A stretch of 64,000 nt of DNA from Massilia eburnea (GCF_009720745.1 NZ_WNKX01000019.1:1-64000); one strand, 5' to 3'; positions 21,557 through 30,549 are shown, numbered from the stretch's first letter. Numbers and translations are program-made. The notes: a model not told the origin generated them from the sequence alone.

Positions 21557-23986
21557 ATGAAAGCCGGTATGCGTCGGTCGCTGTTTTTGCTGATTTTGTT
21601 GTTGGTTTCAACGATCTTTGCCAACGCGGCCGAGTATCGAACTGGCCCGGCACCGGCTTGGGTCGAGCCGATCGCTGTCGATACGGCGCGCAAAGCCCCG
21701 GGCGGGCAATCGAGCGGGGAGTGGAACATCCTGAGCGATGTGCAATCTCGCATCGAAAAAAACGGCAGGGTGAACTATTACCACTTTGCGAACAAGGCCC
21801 TGGATGCTGAAGGCGTCCGTTCTGTTGCCGACATTTCCTTTGTTTTCGATCCGAGCTATGAGCAGCTGACGATTCATGCTATCCGTATCATTCGCGGTGG
21901 GAAGGTGATCGATAAGTTGGCCAGCGCAAAAATATCGGTGTTGCAGCGGGAAACCGAGCTCGAATATCGCATTTACGACGGCAGCAAAACCGTAAGCGTG
22001 GTGCTTGACGATTTGCGCGTGGGCGATGTTGTCGAATACGCGTACAGCCGCCGCGGCGTCAATCCTGTGTTCGGCAACCGCATTGCAGGTGGCGCGGAAC
22101 TCCAATGGTCGGTGCCTGTAGGACAGGCGTCGGTCCGCTTGATGGTTCCGATTGGCCGCACGGTTGCCACGCAATTGATGAACAGTACCTTGCAGCCGCG
22201 TGTTCGCGAGTTCGACGGCTACCGCGACTATCGCTGGTCGCAACAGGATGTGCCGGCACTAAAGGTCGATGGCGATGCGCCAGCCAATTACAACCCATAT
22301 GCACGCGTGCGCTGGAGTGAATTTGCTGACTGGAGGTCCGTGGTCGATTGGGGATTGCCGCTTTATCGCTTGAATGGCCAAGTGGACCCGGCACTTAATG
22401 CGGCAATTGAAGGTATCCGCCGTACTGCAGCGACCCCTGAAGCGCGGGTGCGTGCTGTGCTGCAACTGGCGCAGTCCGATATCCGTTACCTGGGTGTGGA
22501 GGTGGGCACCGGTTCCCATGCACCGACTGCGCCGTCGACCGTTTTCCAGCGCCGTTTTGGCGACTGCAAGGACAAGGCATTGCTGGTGGTGGCGATGCTG
22601 CGTGAGCTGAATGTGAAGGCCGCGCCGGCCCTGGTCAATACGGAGCGCCGCGAAGCCATTGCCGATGTCCTGCCAGCGCCGCAGGTCTTTAACCATGTCG
22701 TTGTCCGTGCGACGCTGAATGGCCGCCATTACTGGCTGGACCCAACCATGTCACCGCAAGGCGGCGACCTTGAACACCTGGTGCAATCCGATTTCGGCCT
22801 GGCCCTTGTGCTGGACGAGGGGGAGGCGGGGCTGGTCAAGATGGCGGGCAAGGAGGGGCGCAGCCGTAAGCAGGTACATGCTGTTTTCGACGGCACGGGC
22901 GGCCCTGAACAGCCAATGCGCTACACGATTACGACGGTGTCGCAGGGAGCCGCCGCTGATTCGCTGCGTGACCAGATTGCGCGGAAAGGTGTGGCGGATT
23001 TGCAGTCGCAATTTCTAAATTACTATGCAAGGCGATATCCCGAGATCAAGTCTGCGGCGCCGTTGCGTCATGTCGACGACGTCAAGCACAACCTGTTCAC
23101 GACGGTGGAATCGTATGAGATTCCGGACTTCTGGAAGCGCAGGACCCAGGACAATCGGCGAGAGGCTTATATTCGCTCCTCTGAAATTCGTTCTGAGCTG
23201 AACGCGCCAGACTTCTTGAACCGCACTGCACCGTTGGCTACCAACTACCCCAGGGAGATCGAAGAGATTACTGAAGTAAAGCTGTCTGGCAAGTGGGGCC
23301 TCAAACCTGAAGCCGTCGAGATTAAGGACGCAGCGTTTGAGTTCACGCATAAGAAAGAGCGTGGCGAGGGAGACGTCAAGTATCGCCTTGTCGACCACTT
23401 GCGCTGGCTGAAGCCACAGGTGGAGCCTGACGAAGTGCGCGAGCACGCAGCCAACTTGAAGAAGGCATACAACGAAGTAGGCATTACGCTGTACCTTGAC
23501 GATGCCCCTGCTGCGGCGGCCCGGCCATCTGCGCGGACAACCCACGAACAAATCCAGGCCGAGTCGGATAAAGCGCGCCAGGCGCAGCAGAGATCGCAAC
23601 TTGTGCAAATCAGCATCCTGCTCGCAATATGGGGCGTCCTGGCTTTTCTTTGCTGGCGCTCACCGGAAACGCATCGCCCCCTGAACTGGTACCTGACGGG
23701 GCAATTGGTGTGGATATCCTTCGTGCTGTGGGTTTTGTTTGCCGGGTTTAATAACACCTGGAAAACGCAGACGCTTGGCCTCATTATCGTATTCTTTGGC
23801 AGCAGTGCCTTGCTGGCGCGTTCAGACCGTGCGCCCGTCACGCATTGGCAATATGCCCACGCAAATCCGGCGGCCATGGACAGTATGACGCTAGGTGTTC
23901 GCTACCTGGTCAAAACACTCAGTGCATTGCCGTCGCTAGTCCTGATTCTTTGCGCGGGCTACTACGTCAAAGCTTTGGCAAGCTGA
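21557..23986 (+). CDS. DUF3857/transglutaminase-like membrane protein
   Basis: An 809-residue protein with a signal peptide (residues ~1-24). An N-terminal DUF3857-type domain (about 55-240) is followed by a transglutaminase-like core whose Cys-His-Asp triad reads as C337 in RFGDCKDKA, H380 in FNHVVV and D395 in YWLDPT. Three or four C-terminal transmembrane helices (about 675-805) place the catalytic part in the periplasm. Relatives are common in Bacteroidetes and Proteobacteria, mostly without assigned substrate. Base composition is lower in GC than the housekeeping block. Confidence 0.85.
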   Translation: MKAGMRRSLFLLILLLVSTIFANAAEYRTGPAPAWVEPIAVDTARKAPGGQSSGEWNILSDVQSRIEKNGRVNYYHFANKALDAEGVRSVADISFVFDPSYEQLTIHAIRIIRGGKVIDKLASAKISVLQRETELEYRIYDGSKTVSVVLDDLRVGDVVEYAYSRRGVNPVFGNRIAGGAELQWSVPVGQASVRLMVPIGRTVATQLMNSTLQPRVREFDGYRDYRWSQQDVPALKVDGDAPANYNPYARVRWSEFADWRSVVDWGLPLYRLNGQVDPALNAAIEGIRRTAATPEARVRAVLQLAQSDIRYLGVEVGTGSHAPTAPSTVFQRRFGDCKDKALLVVAMLRELNVKAAPALVNTERREAIADVLPAPQVFNHVVVRATLNGRHYWLDPTMSPQGGDLEHLVQSDFGLALVLDEGEAGLVKMAGKEGRSRKQVHAVFDGTGGPEQPMRYTITTVSQGAAADSLRDQIARKGVADLQSQFLNYYARRYPEIKSAAPLRHVDDVKHNLFTTVESYEIPDFWKRRTQDNRREAYIRSSEIRSELNAPDFLNRTAPLATNYPREIEEITEVKLSGKWGLKPEAVEIKDAAFEFTHKKERGEGDVKYRLVDHLRWLKPQVEPDEVREHAANLKKAYNEVGITLYLDDAPAAAARPSARTTHEQIQAESDKARQAQQRSQLVQISILLAIWGVLAFLCWRSPETHRPLNWYLTGQLVWISFVLWVLFAGFNNTWKTQTLGLIIVFFGSSALLARSDRAPVTHWQYAHANPAAMDSMTLGVRYLVKTLSALPSLVLILCAGYYVKALAS

Positions 23987-23988
23987 AA

Positions 23989-24558
23989 TCAAGGCCCCGG
24001 GTTCGGATTGTCAGGCAGGGGCGGAATCGCGCGCAGGTATTCGTAGATCGCGGTCAGCTCCTCGTTGGTCTTCTTGCTGAAGGCGGGCCAGGGCATGACC
24101 TGCAGGATCTCGCCCGGCGGGTCATTCGGATTGTGGCCGGTGCGCAGGGTCTGGATGAACTGGGCGAGCGTCAGGCCGGCTGGCTTGCCGGCATTGTCCG
24201 GTGTCAGGTTGGGCGCCTTGATGAACGGGCCGAACATGCGGCCGCCGGACAGGTATTGGGCGGTATTGATCATCTCGGGCTGTCCTTTAAATGGATCGCC
24301 GCCCGGCGCGTAGCTGGGGTGGCTGTGGCAGTCGATGCAGCCGCTGGAATTGACGATGTAGCTGCCCAGGCCAACCATGGCCCGGTTTTTCCCCATCATG
24401 TCCAGCTTGACGCCTTTCGGCACGATTTCGTAGCCGCGGCGGATGCGGCTTTCACTTCCACTGTCATGGTTGTCGTCGGCGAAGGCGGGTAAGGCAGTTG
24501 CGGCGACGGCGGCGCAGATCATCCAGGCGGCGCGACGCGGCATTAAGGAAGTAGTCAT
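23989..24558 (-). CDS. Periplasmic c-type cytochrome
   Basis: A 189-residue protein with an N-terminal signal peptide (cleavage near LPAFADD) and a single heme-binding site CIDCH (C74, C77, H78). VMPWPAF further on supplies a likely axial Met, and the C-terminal helix EELTAIYEYLRAIPPLP is typical of class I cytochromes c. It is an electron carrier, but the partner cannot be told. It is convergent with the transglutaminase-like gene, with only 2 nt between stop codons. Confidence 0.87.
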   Translation of the reverse strand: MTTSLMPRRAAWMICAAVAATALPAFADDNHDSGSESRIRRGYEIVPKGVKLDMMGKNRAMVGLGSYIVNSSGCIDCHSHPSYAPGGDPFKGQPEMINTAQYLSGGRMFGPFIKAPNLTPDNAGKPAGLTLAQFIQTLRTGHNPNDPPGEILQVMPWPAFSKKTNEELTAIYEYLRAIPPLPDNPNPGP

Positions 24559-25024
24559 GTGTGAGTCCCCTTATTGAAGCTATTGTTCATTCGTCAACTG
24601 GCGAACCAATCAAGTATAGGTAGCGCGCCGCGTCTTTCAAGGTGATTCGATTTATCATATTGCCGAATTGCTATGTTCAATTCAGGGGAACAGGATGTCG
24701 CACATCTGATTCGGTTCCATGATTCGGTTCCTGATTCGGTTCCAGGTCTGTCATTCTGATTCGGTTCCTGATTCGGTTCCAGGTCTGTCATTCGGACACC
24801 TAGCGCTCGCATTTGATGAATCTCAAGGTCAGGATTCGCCCAATTTCTCGTATTGATATTTATCAAAGAGTTGGATTGCAGGTCCAAATGACAGACCTGG
24901 TACTGGCTCCTGGTACTGGCTCCTGTGGTACTGGCTCCTGGTACTTTTGGGCCTCCATCCTATGATTTGCTTTTTGCATAAGGACAATGTTAATCTTCAT
25001 TTAATAACATCCATCTTTTTAAAT
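24559..25024. other. 466-bp gene-free stretch between the cytochrome and an unknown gene
   Basis: Apart from the tandem and inverted repeats at 24707-24948 there is no convincing gene. An open frame on the minus strand (24594-24887) reads through the repeats and has repetitive composition. The last ~70 nt before 25025 are AT-rich and probably hold the promoter of the downstream gene. The cytochrome promoter should lie in 24559-24700. Confidence 0.7.
24707..24948. repeat. Compound tandem and inverted repeat element
   Basis: The left half has five TGATTCGGTTCC units and two AGGTCTGTCATTC units, including a 37-bp tandem duplication (24720-24756 and 24757-24793). The right half has AATGACAGACCTGG (24887-24900), an exact 14-bp inverse of 24779-24792, followed by three TGGTACTGGCTCC units and a TGGTACTTTT end. 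The general plan (two repeat-rich ends in inverse orientation) is like that of the GGGTCTGACCC elements, but the sequence differs. Confidence 0.9.
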
Positions 25025-26128
25025 ATGAAAATGAAGTCGAACATTTCTTTTAAAACCGTTGCGGTTCTGATCGGTGCGGTTGCATGGATCACGGCCACCC
25101 AGGCAAGGGCGGAAACCCCTTCAGCTCTCAGCGACGAATTTAAATCAGGGAGCCTGAAGCTGGAATACAGCGTATTCGGAAAGGGTTACACGGGAGCGGA
25201 CGACCTAAAGCGCATGTACGAAGAGAAGAAATGGGAAGAGCTGGTGAATAGCGTTGTCTCCAAGCGCTTCGTGATCAATACATACTATTTCTACTTGGGA
25301 GCAGCGGCGGAAGGATTGGGGTATCCGGTGGCTGCCTACAAATACTTTGAGTTGGCTGCGAAAACTCCGGAAAAATGCGCCGATTACCAGACCTGGACCG
25401 ATACCTGCGTCGGATTCAAGTTTCCGAACGATGCGGTGACAAGAATGGCTGGGTTGTCTGGAGCGATGGGGGAAGAGCAAAACTGGCTTCCTGGTGAAGG
25501 TCCAAGAGTCTTTGATCTGGTAGGGCTGGTGCCGACGCCAATTGAAGACCTTCTCAAACCAAAGCCTGAGCGTTCGACAGTTCGCGACAAGTTTGAAACG
25601 GATGACGAGTATAAAGCGCGGGTCGACAAGATCAAAAAGGGCTTCCTTGCTGTAGCGCCGTTGAATGCCAAGAGCAACTACAACTGCCAGACCTCATACG
25701 ATCATGCTGCGGGCGAGTACAAGATCTCTGCATGTCTTGCGCTGGTTGGCGGAGTGCCTTTGCGGGAGAAACATTCCGAATTGTCCCCAATTCGTTTATC
25801 GAATGCGATTACCAGCCGCGACATCAGGCGTGACGAAAGTGAGGACTATTTTTACGCGGGCAGCTATGTCTGGAACCAGACAATCAAAGTATCCAGGGAC
25901 GAGGCCAAGACTCTTGAGAATGAGCTAATTGTGGGCATTTATTCGGACGATTTCCTGGTGACCCGCAAATGCCGCTATTGTGAATCTACCCGGAAGAATG
26001 ATGCGTTTTTAAAGGGCAGTATGACGGATACCTGGATGGTTATTGTGAGACCAACCAAGGTTCAGAGAATCGTCGTCTATCGCGCAGCGGATTCGCGGGT
26101 GCTTTATAGCTTCACGCCGAAGAGTTGA
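25025..26128 (+). CDS. Unknown secreted protein (about 367 aa), low GC
   Basis: The protein starts with a basic n-region and hydrophobic core ending in TQARAET, a good signal peptide, so it is exported. The mature part has a helical region (residues ~40-120, with paired cysteines in KCADYQTWTDTC) and a beta-rich C-terminal half with two further Cys pairs (YNCQTSYDH...KISAC and RKCRYCEST). No known domain is recognised. ATG 25025 is chosen because the upstream open frame to 24947 would precede the signal peptide. Codon use is clearly more AT-rich than in neighbours, which suggests acquisition. Confidence 0.7.
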   Translation: MKMKSNISFKTVAVLIGAVAWITATQARAETPSALSDEFKSGSLKLEYSVFGKGYTGADDLKRMYEEKKWEELVNSVVSKRFVINTYYFYLGAAAEGLGYPVAAYKYFELAAKTPEKCADYQTWTDTCVGFKFPNDAVTRMAGLSGAMGEEQNWLPGEGPRVFDLVGLVPTPIEDLLKPKPERSTVRDKFETDDEYKARVDKIKKGFLAVAPLNAKSNYNCQTSYDHAAGEYKISACLALVGGVPLREKHSELSPIRLSNAITSRDIRRDESEDYFYAGSYVWNQTIKVSRDEAKTLENELIVGIYSDDFLVTRKCRYCESTRKNDAFLKGSMTDTWMVIVRPTKVQRIVVYRAADSRVLYSFTPKS

Positions 26129-26159
26129 TAAGCGGCCCGGACCGGCGCGGCCGCTATCG

Positions 26160-27608
26160 TCACATTTGAGTGGCTTTCTTCAGCATTTCCTTAGCGTTGG
26201 TATTGCTTGGTTCGAGTTCAATCGCGCGCCGGTAGGCTGAGGCGGAACTGGCGTTGTCGCCCGCCATCAGGTACAGCTCGCCTAGTGAGTCGTACAGGTT
26301 GCCGTCTTGGGGAAAGACGGCGATGGCGCGTTTGAGGATAGCGATGCCGGTTGCTCCTCGGCCCGCTTCCGCGTATTGATAGGCCAGCCGATTCAGTCCA
26401 TCACCGTTTTCGGGCCTGCCACTGCGGTCCATCAGGGCATCGAAACGCGCGAGCGCATTGTCGTCGCCCACGCGGCGGACTTCATCGGCCAGCAGGTCTT
26501 GTAATGCCGGCTTGGGCGGAGCGACAGGCATGCCATACATCGCATCAGTGAAATCGCTGCGCATACGGTAAATCTCCGGGCCCTTGTTGCCATTGCCTTC
26601 GTTGAGGAAGATCACCACCAGCTTGCCTTCTTCCGGATAGCGCGTGACCAGCGTACGGAAGCCATTGCCGTTGCCGCCGTGTTCATGCACCAGGCGCCGT
26701 TTGCCGGCGATGGTACGCGTTCCGATCATCCAGCCGTAGCCGTAGCCAAGGTCTCCCCACACGTCGTCCTTGATGTAAGGAGTGAACATCTTGCGTTTCG
26801 ATTCGGGTTTGAGCAGCTTGTCTCCGGCCAGGGCGCGATCGAGCTTGAAGAAGTCGCCCGTGGTGCTTGCCACGCCGCCTCCGGCGCCGATGTTGGGAAT
26901 CCAGAGCGGATCGGCGGGACGATATTCGCCCAGCGCACGCACATAGCCAAAAGCCCTGCGCGCAATAATGCGGTCCGGCGCGTCATATGCTGTGCGCTGC
27001 ATGCCGAGGGGGCGCAGGACCATGCTGTCCAGTGCTTCACTGAAAGTCTTGCCGGTCTGCTTTTCGATCACCCAGCCGAGCAATGTGTAGTTGGAGCTGC
27101 TGTAATGGGCCTGGCTGCCCGGTTCGAATTCCAAAGGGCGGTTCATGATGGCGATGAAGTCGGCCTTCGGTACTTTTTCGCCAAGCCGGTTGGCCCAGAA
27201 ACCCGGGAAGTTCGCGTAGTCCACGATGCCGGAAGTGTGGTTAAGCAGTTGGTGCAGGGTGACGCGCTGCCCAATCTCCCGGTTCAATTCCGGCACGTAT
27301 TTGCCGATCGGGTCATCCAGCCGCAGCTTGCCTTGCTCGGCCAGCTGCATGACCAGCGTGGCAGTAAATTGCTTGGTCAAGGACGCGACGCGAAATGCCG
27401 TATCGGTCGTGTTAGGAATTTGCCACTCGCGATTGGCAAGGCCGAAGGCGCGGTGGTAAATCACCTTGCCATGGTCGGCGACGAGTACTGAGCCATCAAG
27501 CTGGCCCAGCGCGTGGTATTGCTTGGCAATGCGGTCGATGTCGGCGATGTGGTCGGCCTTGACCGGCAGCGCGAGTACCAGTGCGAGGACGAGGCAAGCG
27601 AACTTCAT
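26160..27608 (-). CDS. Serine hydrolase (beta-lactamase/PBP class C fold) with TPR tail
   Basis: A 482-residue protein with a signal peptide (LVLALVLALPVKA). The beta-lactamase-like core has S76-L-T-K79 (SxxK), a YSSSNYTLLG element for the tyrosine motif, and HEHGGNGNGF for the third motif. The last ~80 residues form two TPR-like helices. Such proteins are D-aminopeptidases, esterases or peptidoglycan hydrolases, and resistance should not be assumed. Start 27608 follows the signal peptide; the open frame extends upstream inside the DUF5694 gene. It overlaps that gene's stop by 4 nt (ATGA), so the pair is one operon. Confidence 0.85.
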   Translation of the reverse strand: MKFACLVLALVLALPVKADHIADIDRIAKQYHALGQLDGSVLVADHGKVIYHRAFGLANREWQIPNTTDTAFRVASLTKQFTATLVMQLAEQGKLRLDDPIGKYVPELNREIGQRVTLHQLLNHTSGIVDYANFPGFWANRLGEKVPKADFIAIMNRPLEFEPGSQAHYSSSNYTLLGWVIEKQTGKTFSEALDSMVLRPLGMQRTAYDAPDRIIARRAFGYVRALGEYRPADPLWIPNIGAGGGVASTTGDFFKLDRALAGDKLLKPESKRKMFTPYIKDDVWGDLGYGYGWMIGTRTIAGKRRLVHEHGGNGNGFRTLVTRYPEEGKLVVIFLNEGNGNKGPEIYRMRSDFTDAMYGMPVAPPKPALQDLLADEVRRVGDDNALARFDALMDRSGRPENGDGLNRLAYQYAEAGRGATGIAILKRAIAVFPQDGNLYDSLGELYLMAGDNASSASAYRRAIELEPSNTNAKEMLKKATQM

Positions 27609-28471
27609 TGGGCAACCTTGCGCGCCTGTTCGAGCAGCGGCATTGGATCGGCGACGTTGAAGGCGCCTGACTGCTGCGCGAACTCGCGCAGGGTCGGAAT
27701 ATGGCCTGCCCCGTAAATCACCAGTACGCGATCGCCAGGCTTGTCGGCGAGCGTCACCAGCTTGGAGAAGATCTTCAGGTTGCGGCCGTACCAGTTGGCG
27801 ACCCAATTTGGTCCGGGGAAATTGTCGCCTTCGCTCAGCATGGCAAAATCGAAATAGCGGCGGTGGCTGTCCGCCAGCGCCTGCGGCGAGTTATATTCGG
27901 CCAGCCAATCGCCGACGCTTGTTTTCAACAGGCGCTGGCCATCGGCCAGCGAGCGGGCGGAATCGCGGATGCGCTCGAGCAGCGGGCCCCGTCCGTTCTG
28001 TTTGGCCCAGGTCTCGTAATCGAAATCTTCAATGCGGCCCGGCGGCATCTTGTTCCAGTCGATGGCGTAGATATCGGGCAGCTTGGCTGCGGCAGCGATG
28101 CGCATGCCCAGTTGGTCGGCTTCTTCGCTGGTCAGGGTGTAATTCCCGGTCAGGTAGGCGTGGTAGTTGGCGCTCAGTTTGTCTTGCTTGTCGCGCGAGA
28201 CTTCCACCGCGACCTTGGTAGGGCGGAAGGCCAGCAAGACCGTAGCCACCTGTTCGATTTCTGCCTGGCGCTGCCGCGACAGGACTTCCGGTACTTTGGT
28301 GTTGCTCACGTCGCGGAAATGGTTGGCGAAGTGTGGTGTGCCGATCAGCAGCAGGGTGGGGCGGTTGGATTCTGTGCGATCACGCAACAGTTCGGGTTCG
28401 GCCGCAAAAGCATGGACGGCCGCGAGCAGCAAGGCCAGCGCAGAGGCAGGCTTGGCAAAGCATGTGAGCAT
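27605..28471 (-). CDS. DUF5694/TraB-GumN-like periplasmic protein
   Basis: A 288-residue protein with a signal peptide (ASALALLLAAVHAFA). It shows the outline of the TraB/PrgY/GumN (Tiki-like) superfamily: LLLIGTPHF near the start, FRPTKVAVEVS, and a late VIYGAGHIPTLREF. These Gly/His motifs are the conserved metal-site elements of that clan, in which some members are metalloproteases. DUF5694 is the closest named family I recall. ATG 28471 with GGA upstream is chosen over the longer frame to 28552. It is the first gene of a two-gene operon with the serine hydrolase. Confidence 0.72.
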   Translation of the reverse strand: MLTCFAKPASALALLLAAVHAFAAEPELLRDRTESNRPTLLLIGTPHFANHFRDVSNTKVPEVLSRQRQAEIEQVATVLLAFRPTKVAVEVSRDKQDKLSANYHAYLTGNYTLTSEEADQLGMRIAAAAKLPDIYAIDWNKMPPGRIEDFDYETWAKQNGRGPLLERIRDSARSLADGQRLLKTSVGDWLAEYNSPQALADSHRRYFDFAMLSEGDNFPGPNWVANWYGRNLKIFSKLVTLADKPGDRVLVIYGAGHIPTLREFAQQSGAFNVADPMPLLEQARKVAQ

Positions 28472-28621
28472 TTGATGGTCCTTTTTCGTGCTTGTGCTTC
28501 CCGGCACCATTGCGGGGATGCCGAAGAATATTAGCAGAATGAACATAAGCATTTTTGCTTTTGCAGTGGAATCAGTTATTCTTCAAGATATCCATAAGAT
28601 CCAATCCGGAGCATTTTCAGA

Positions 28622-29311
28622 ATGATTACAAAAGAAGAGCGGGTGGTGTACGGCACCGAAGACCTGCTGACGACTCTTTGCTCGTCCGTTACCCGCGTGT
28701 TGAACGTGGCGTCGCAAAGCCGGATTACCTACTCGGCCATGGTCCAGCGCATCACCAAGGTGGGGCTGAAGCCCGATATCGGCTGCTTCGTGCTGTTCGA
28801 CGGCGGCTTTACCGGCTTGGTGGTGCTGAACTTCTCGGCCGAGGCGGCGATGGAGATCTATGAACGTTATATGCTCAGCATGGGCATGCCGAAGTCGGAG
28901 CTGGCCAGCTCCTTCACTTCGGACGAGGTGGCGAACATCATGGGCGAGCTGATGAACCAGATCGTCGGCGACTTCACCGGCAAGGTGCGCAGCGAGCTGC
29001 AGACCAACATCACCCAGAATCAGCCAAAGATGCTGGTGCTGAACAAGCAGGTAACGCTGAGCGTAGACACGCCGCTGGACCGTCCTGAGATGCGCCGCGT
29101 GTCCTTCTTCACCGAGCGTAACAACATCTTCTACCTCGAGCTGGCGATTGATCGGACCGAGTTTATTAAGTTGCATGATTTCGAGAAGAGCGAGGTCGAG
29201 GATCCCGATACGCTGCTGGAGCGCGAGCAGGCCGCCAAGCAGGATGCGGCGCCAGCTGCCGCGATCTCGTCCGACGACGCTGACGAACTTTTGAAGTCCC
29301 TTGGCATGTGA
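28622..29311 (+). CDS. DUF3334 protein, CheC/CheX-like
   Basis: A 229-residue cytoplasmic protein without signal or membrane segment. The middle part contains SDEVANIMGELMNQIVGDF (residues ~101-119), which matches the E-x-x-N phosphatase helix of CheC/CheX/FliY proteins that dephosphorylate CheY. A GGFTGLVVLNF strand precedes it, as in that fold. DUF3334 is the family name remembered for such proteins. The C-terminus is an acidic tail (DDADELLKSLGM). No chemotaxis gene is next to it. It is divergent from DUF5694 over 150 nt. Confidence 0.75.
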   Translation: MITKEERVVYGTEDLLTTLCSSVTRVLNVASQSRITYSAMVQRITKVGLKPDIGCFVLFDGGFTGLVVLNFSAEAAMEIYERYMLSMGMPKSELASSFTSDEVANIMGELMNQIVGDFTGKVRSELQTNITQNQPKMLVLNKQVTLSVDTPLDRPEMRRVSFFTERNNIFYLELAIDRTEFIKLHDFEKSEVEDPDTLLEREQAAKQDAAPAAAISSDDADELLKSLGM

Positions 29312-29324
29312 TCTAAAATAGGCT

Positions 29325-29352
29325 TTGCAAACAGCTGACCGGCAGTTATAAT
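29325..29352 (+). promoter_or_regulatory. Promoter of tRNA-Asn copy 2
   Basis: TTGCAA at 29325-29330 and a perfect TATAAT at 29347-29352 are separated by 16 nt. RNA would start near 29359, a few bases before the tRNA. The GCCTC after the -10 box is a GC-rich discriminator, as in stable-RNA promoters. Confidence 0.75.
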
Positions 29353-29363
29353 ATTGCCTCTTT

Positions 29364-29439
29364 TCCCTGATAGCTCAGTCGGTAGAGCGACGGACTGTTA
29401 ATCCGCAGGTCCCTGGTTCGAGTCCAGGTCGGGGAGCCA
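29364..29439 (+). tRNA. tRNA-Asn (GTT), copy 2
   Basis: Identical over all 76 nt to the copies at 21317 and 45912, with the CCA end encoded. It shares the GCCTCTTT leader with copy 3. Confidence 0.97.
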
Positions 29440-29449
29440 GAATACAAGA

Positions 29450-29477
29450 AGCCCAGCCTTGAAAGGTTGGGCTTTTT
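29450..29477 (+). terminator. Terminator after tRNA-Asn copy 2
   Basis: The stem AGCCCAGCCTT/AAGGTTGGGCT with a short loop is followed by six T residues. It is nearly the same sequence as the terminators after copies 1 and 3. Confidence 0.92.
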
Positions 29478-29547
29478 TCTTTCCGACATGTGATATCGTG
29501 ATCCCACGCATGAGGTAGCGACGCGAACTTGATATCGGGGATCTCCA

Positions 29548-30456
29548 ATGATCAGATATGCCGGAGCACTAAGAAAGCTGGACTTCAAGTGGTCAGTTCT
29601 TCTTGCGATGGTGTGCCTCGATACCATGTGGATGCTTGCCAAAGGGTGGACTCTGCGGCCGGAGAGCCTGGTCGGCACCGCACTGCTTGCGACTGTCGCT
29701 TCAGCGCCACTTGCGTTCAAGCGCTACAGGGATGACGAACTGCTTTTCAATCTCTGCGAATCAGTGACGTTTTCTCTGATAATCGCGCGGGCGGCTGCCA
29801 TCTTCAGTTATTTGGCTATCTCGGCGAACTTTCCGCTGATCGATCAAACGCTTGCGGACCTGGATCACATTCTGGCGTTTGATTGGGCGGACTATTATCG
29901 ATGGTCTACCGCTCATCCGGCTTTCGATCGCTTGCTTGTTTTGGCGTACGGAAGCCTGACGGTGCAATCGTGGCTGGTCGTCCTTTATCTCTGCTTGACA
30001 AAGCGCAGGCCGAGGATCCAGGAATTTCTGGGATTGACCGCTTCTCTGCTCGCGATTTCCGTGCTGTTGTCGATATTTGTTCCCGCGGCAGGTGCGCCGA
30101 AATTTTATGCCTCAACAGTTCATGTGGATGCTTCCGGCTGGTCTCACTTCGAGTTGCTAAGATCGGGCGCGCTGACCAATATCGACCTGGAGTCGATGCA
30201 GGGGCTGGTATCGATGCCCTCGGTTCATACCGTCATGGCGATCTTGCTTTGCTGGGCGGTACGCAAAACGCCCTTGGTAATTGTTATTATCCCGACCAAT
30301 ATTCTGCTGCTGCTTTCCACGCCGGTGGTCGGCGGCCATTACATCGCCGATGTTCTCGCCGGGGCACTGATTACGGCGGCCGCGATCAGCTTCAGGCAGT
30401 TTTGGTGTCGAAAAACTTTACAGTCGCACGAGCAACGTTTATATCTCTTTGGATAA
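29548..30456 (+). CDS. PAP2-superfamily membrane phosphatase
   Basis: A 302-residue protein with about six transmembrane helices. The phosphatase motifs are MPSVHTVMAI (residues ~222-231) and GGHYIADVLAG (~264-274), the second and third blocks of the PAP2/acid phosphatase fold. The first block (KX6RP) is not obvious, as in the Aur1/PAP2_3-like branch. It probably acts on a lipid phosphate or transfers a phospho-headgroup at the membrane. GC content is lower than that of the housekeeping genes. It lies just after tRNA-Asn copy 2. Confidence 0.77.
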   Translation: MIRYAGALRKLDFKWSVLLAMVCLDTMWMLAKGWTLRPESLVGTALLATVASAPLAFKRYRDDELLFNLCESVTFSLIIARAAAIFSYLAISANFPLIDQTLADLDHILAFDWADYYRWSTAHPAFDRLLVLAYGSLTVQSWLVVLYLCLTKRRPRIQEFLGLTASLLAISVLLSIFVPAAGAPKFYASTVHVDASGWSHFELLRSGALTNIDLESMQGLVSMPSVHTVMAILLCWAVRKTPLVIVIIPTNILLLLSTPVVGGHYIADVLAGALITAAAISFRQFWCRKTLQSHEQRLYLFG

Positions 30457-30495
30457 GCTATTGATCTGGTTCATCTTTTTATAATGTTGGGAAAT

Positions 30496-30511
30496 TGGCA
30501 CGAAACTTGCA
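30496..30511 (+). promoter_or_regulatory. Sigma-54 (RpoN) promoter of the PEP-CTERM gene
   Basis: TGGCACG-AAAC-TTGCA matches the RpoN consensus at every key position: GG at 30497-30498 and GC at 30509-30510 with the required 10-nt spacing. RNA would start near 30522, leaving a 28-nt leader with AGG before the ATG at 30550. Activation by an enhancer-binding protein is therefore expected. Confidence 0.9.
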
Positions 30512-30549
30512 GTATGCTACGTTCCAAAATTATAACTAGGTAAAACTTG

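Noticed and set aside
24594-24887. 97-codon open frame on the minus strand across the repeat element
   Set aside because: It reads through the tandem repeats, gives repetitive residues (EPNQEPNQ) and has no ribosome site; better seen as a by-product of the repeats.
24707-24948. CRISPR array
   Set aside because: The repeat units are adjacent without unique spacers of constant length, and no cas gene is present.
26160-27608. Antibiotic-resistance beta-lactamase
   Set aside because: The motifs are those of the wide class C/esterase/DD-peptidase family with a TPR tail, not of a known resistance enzyme.
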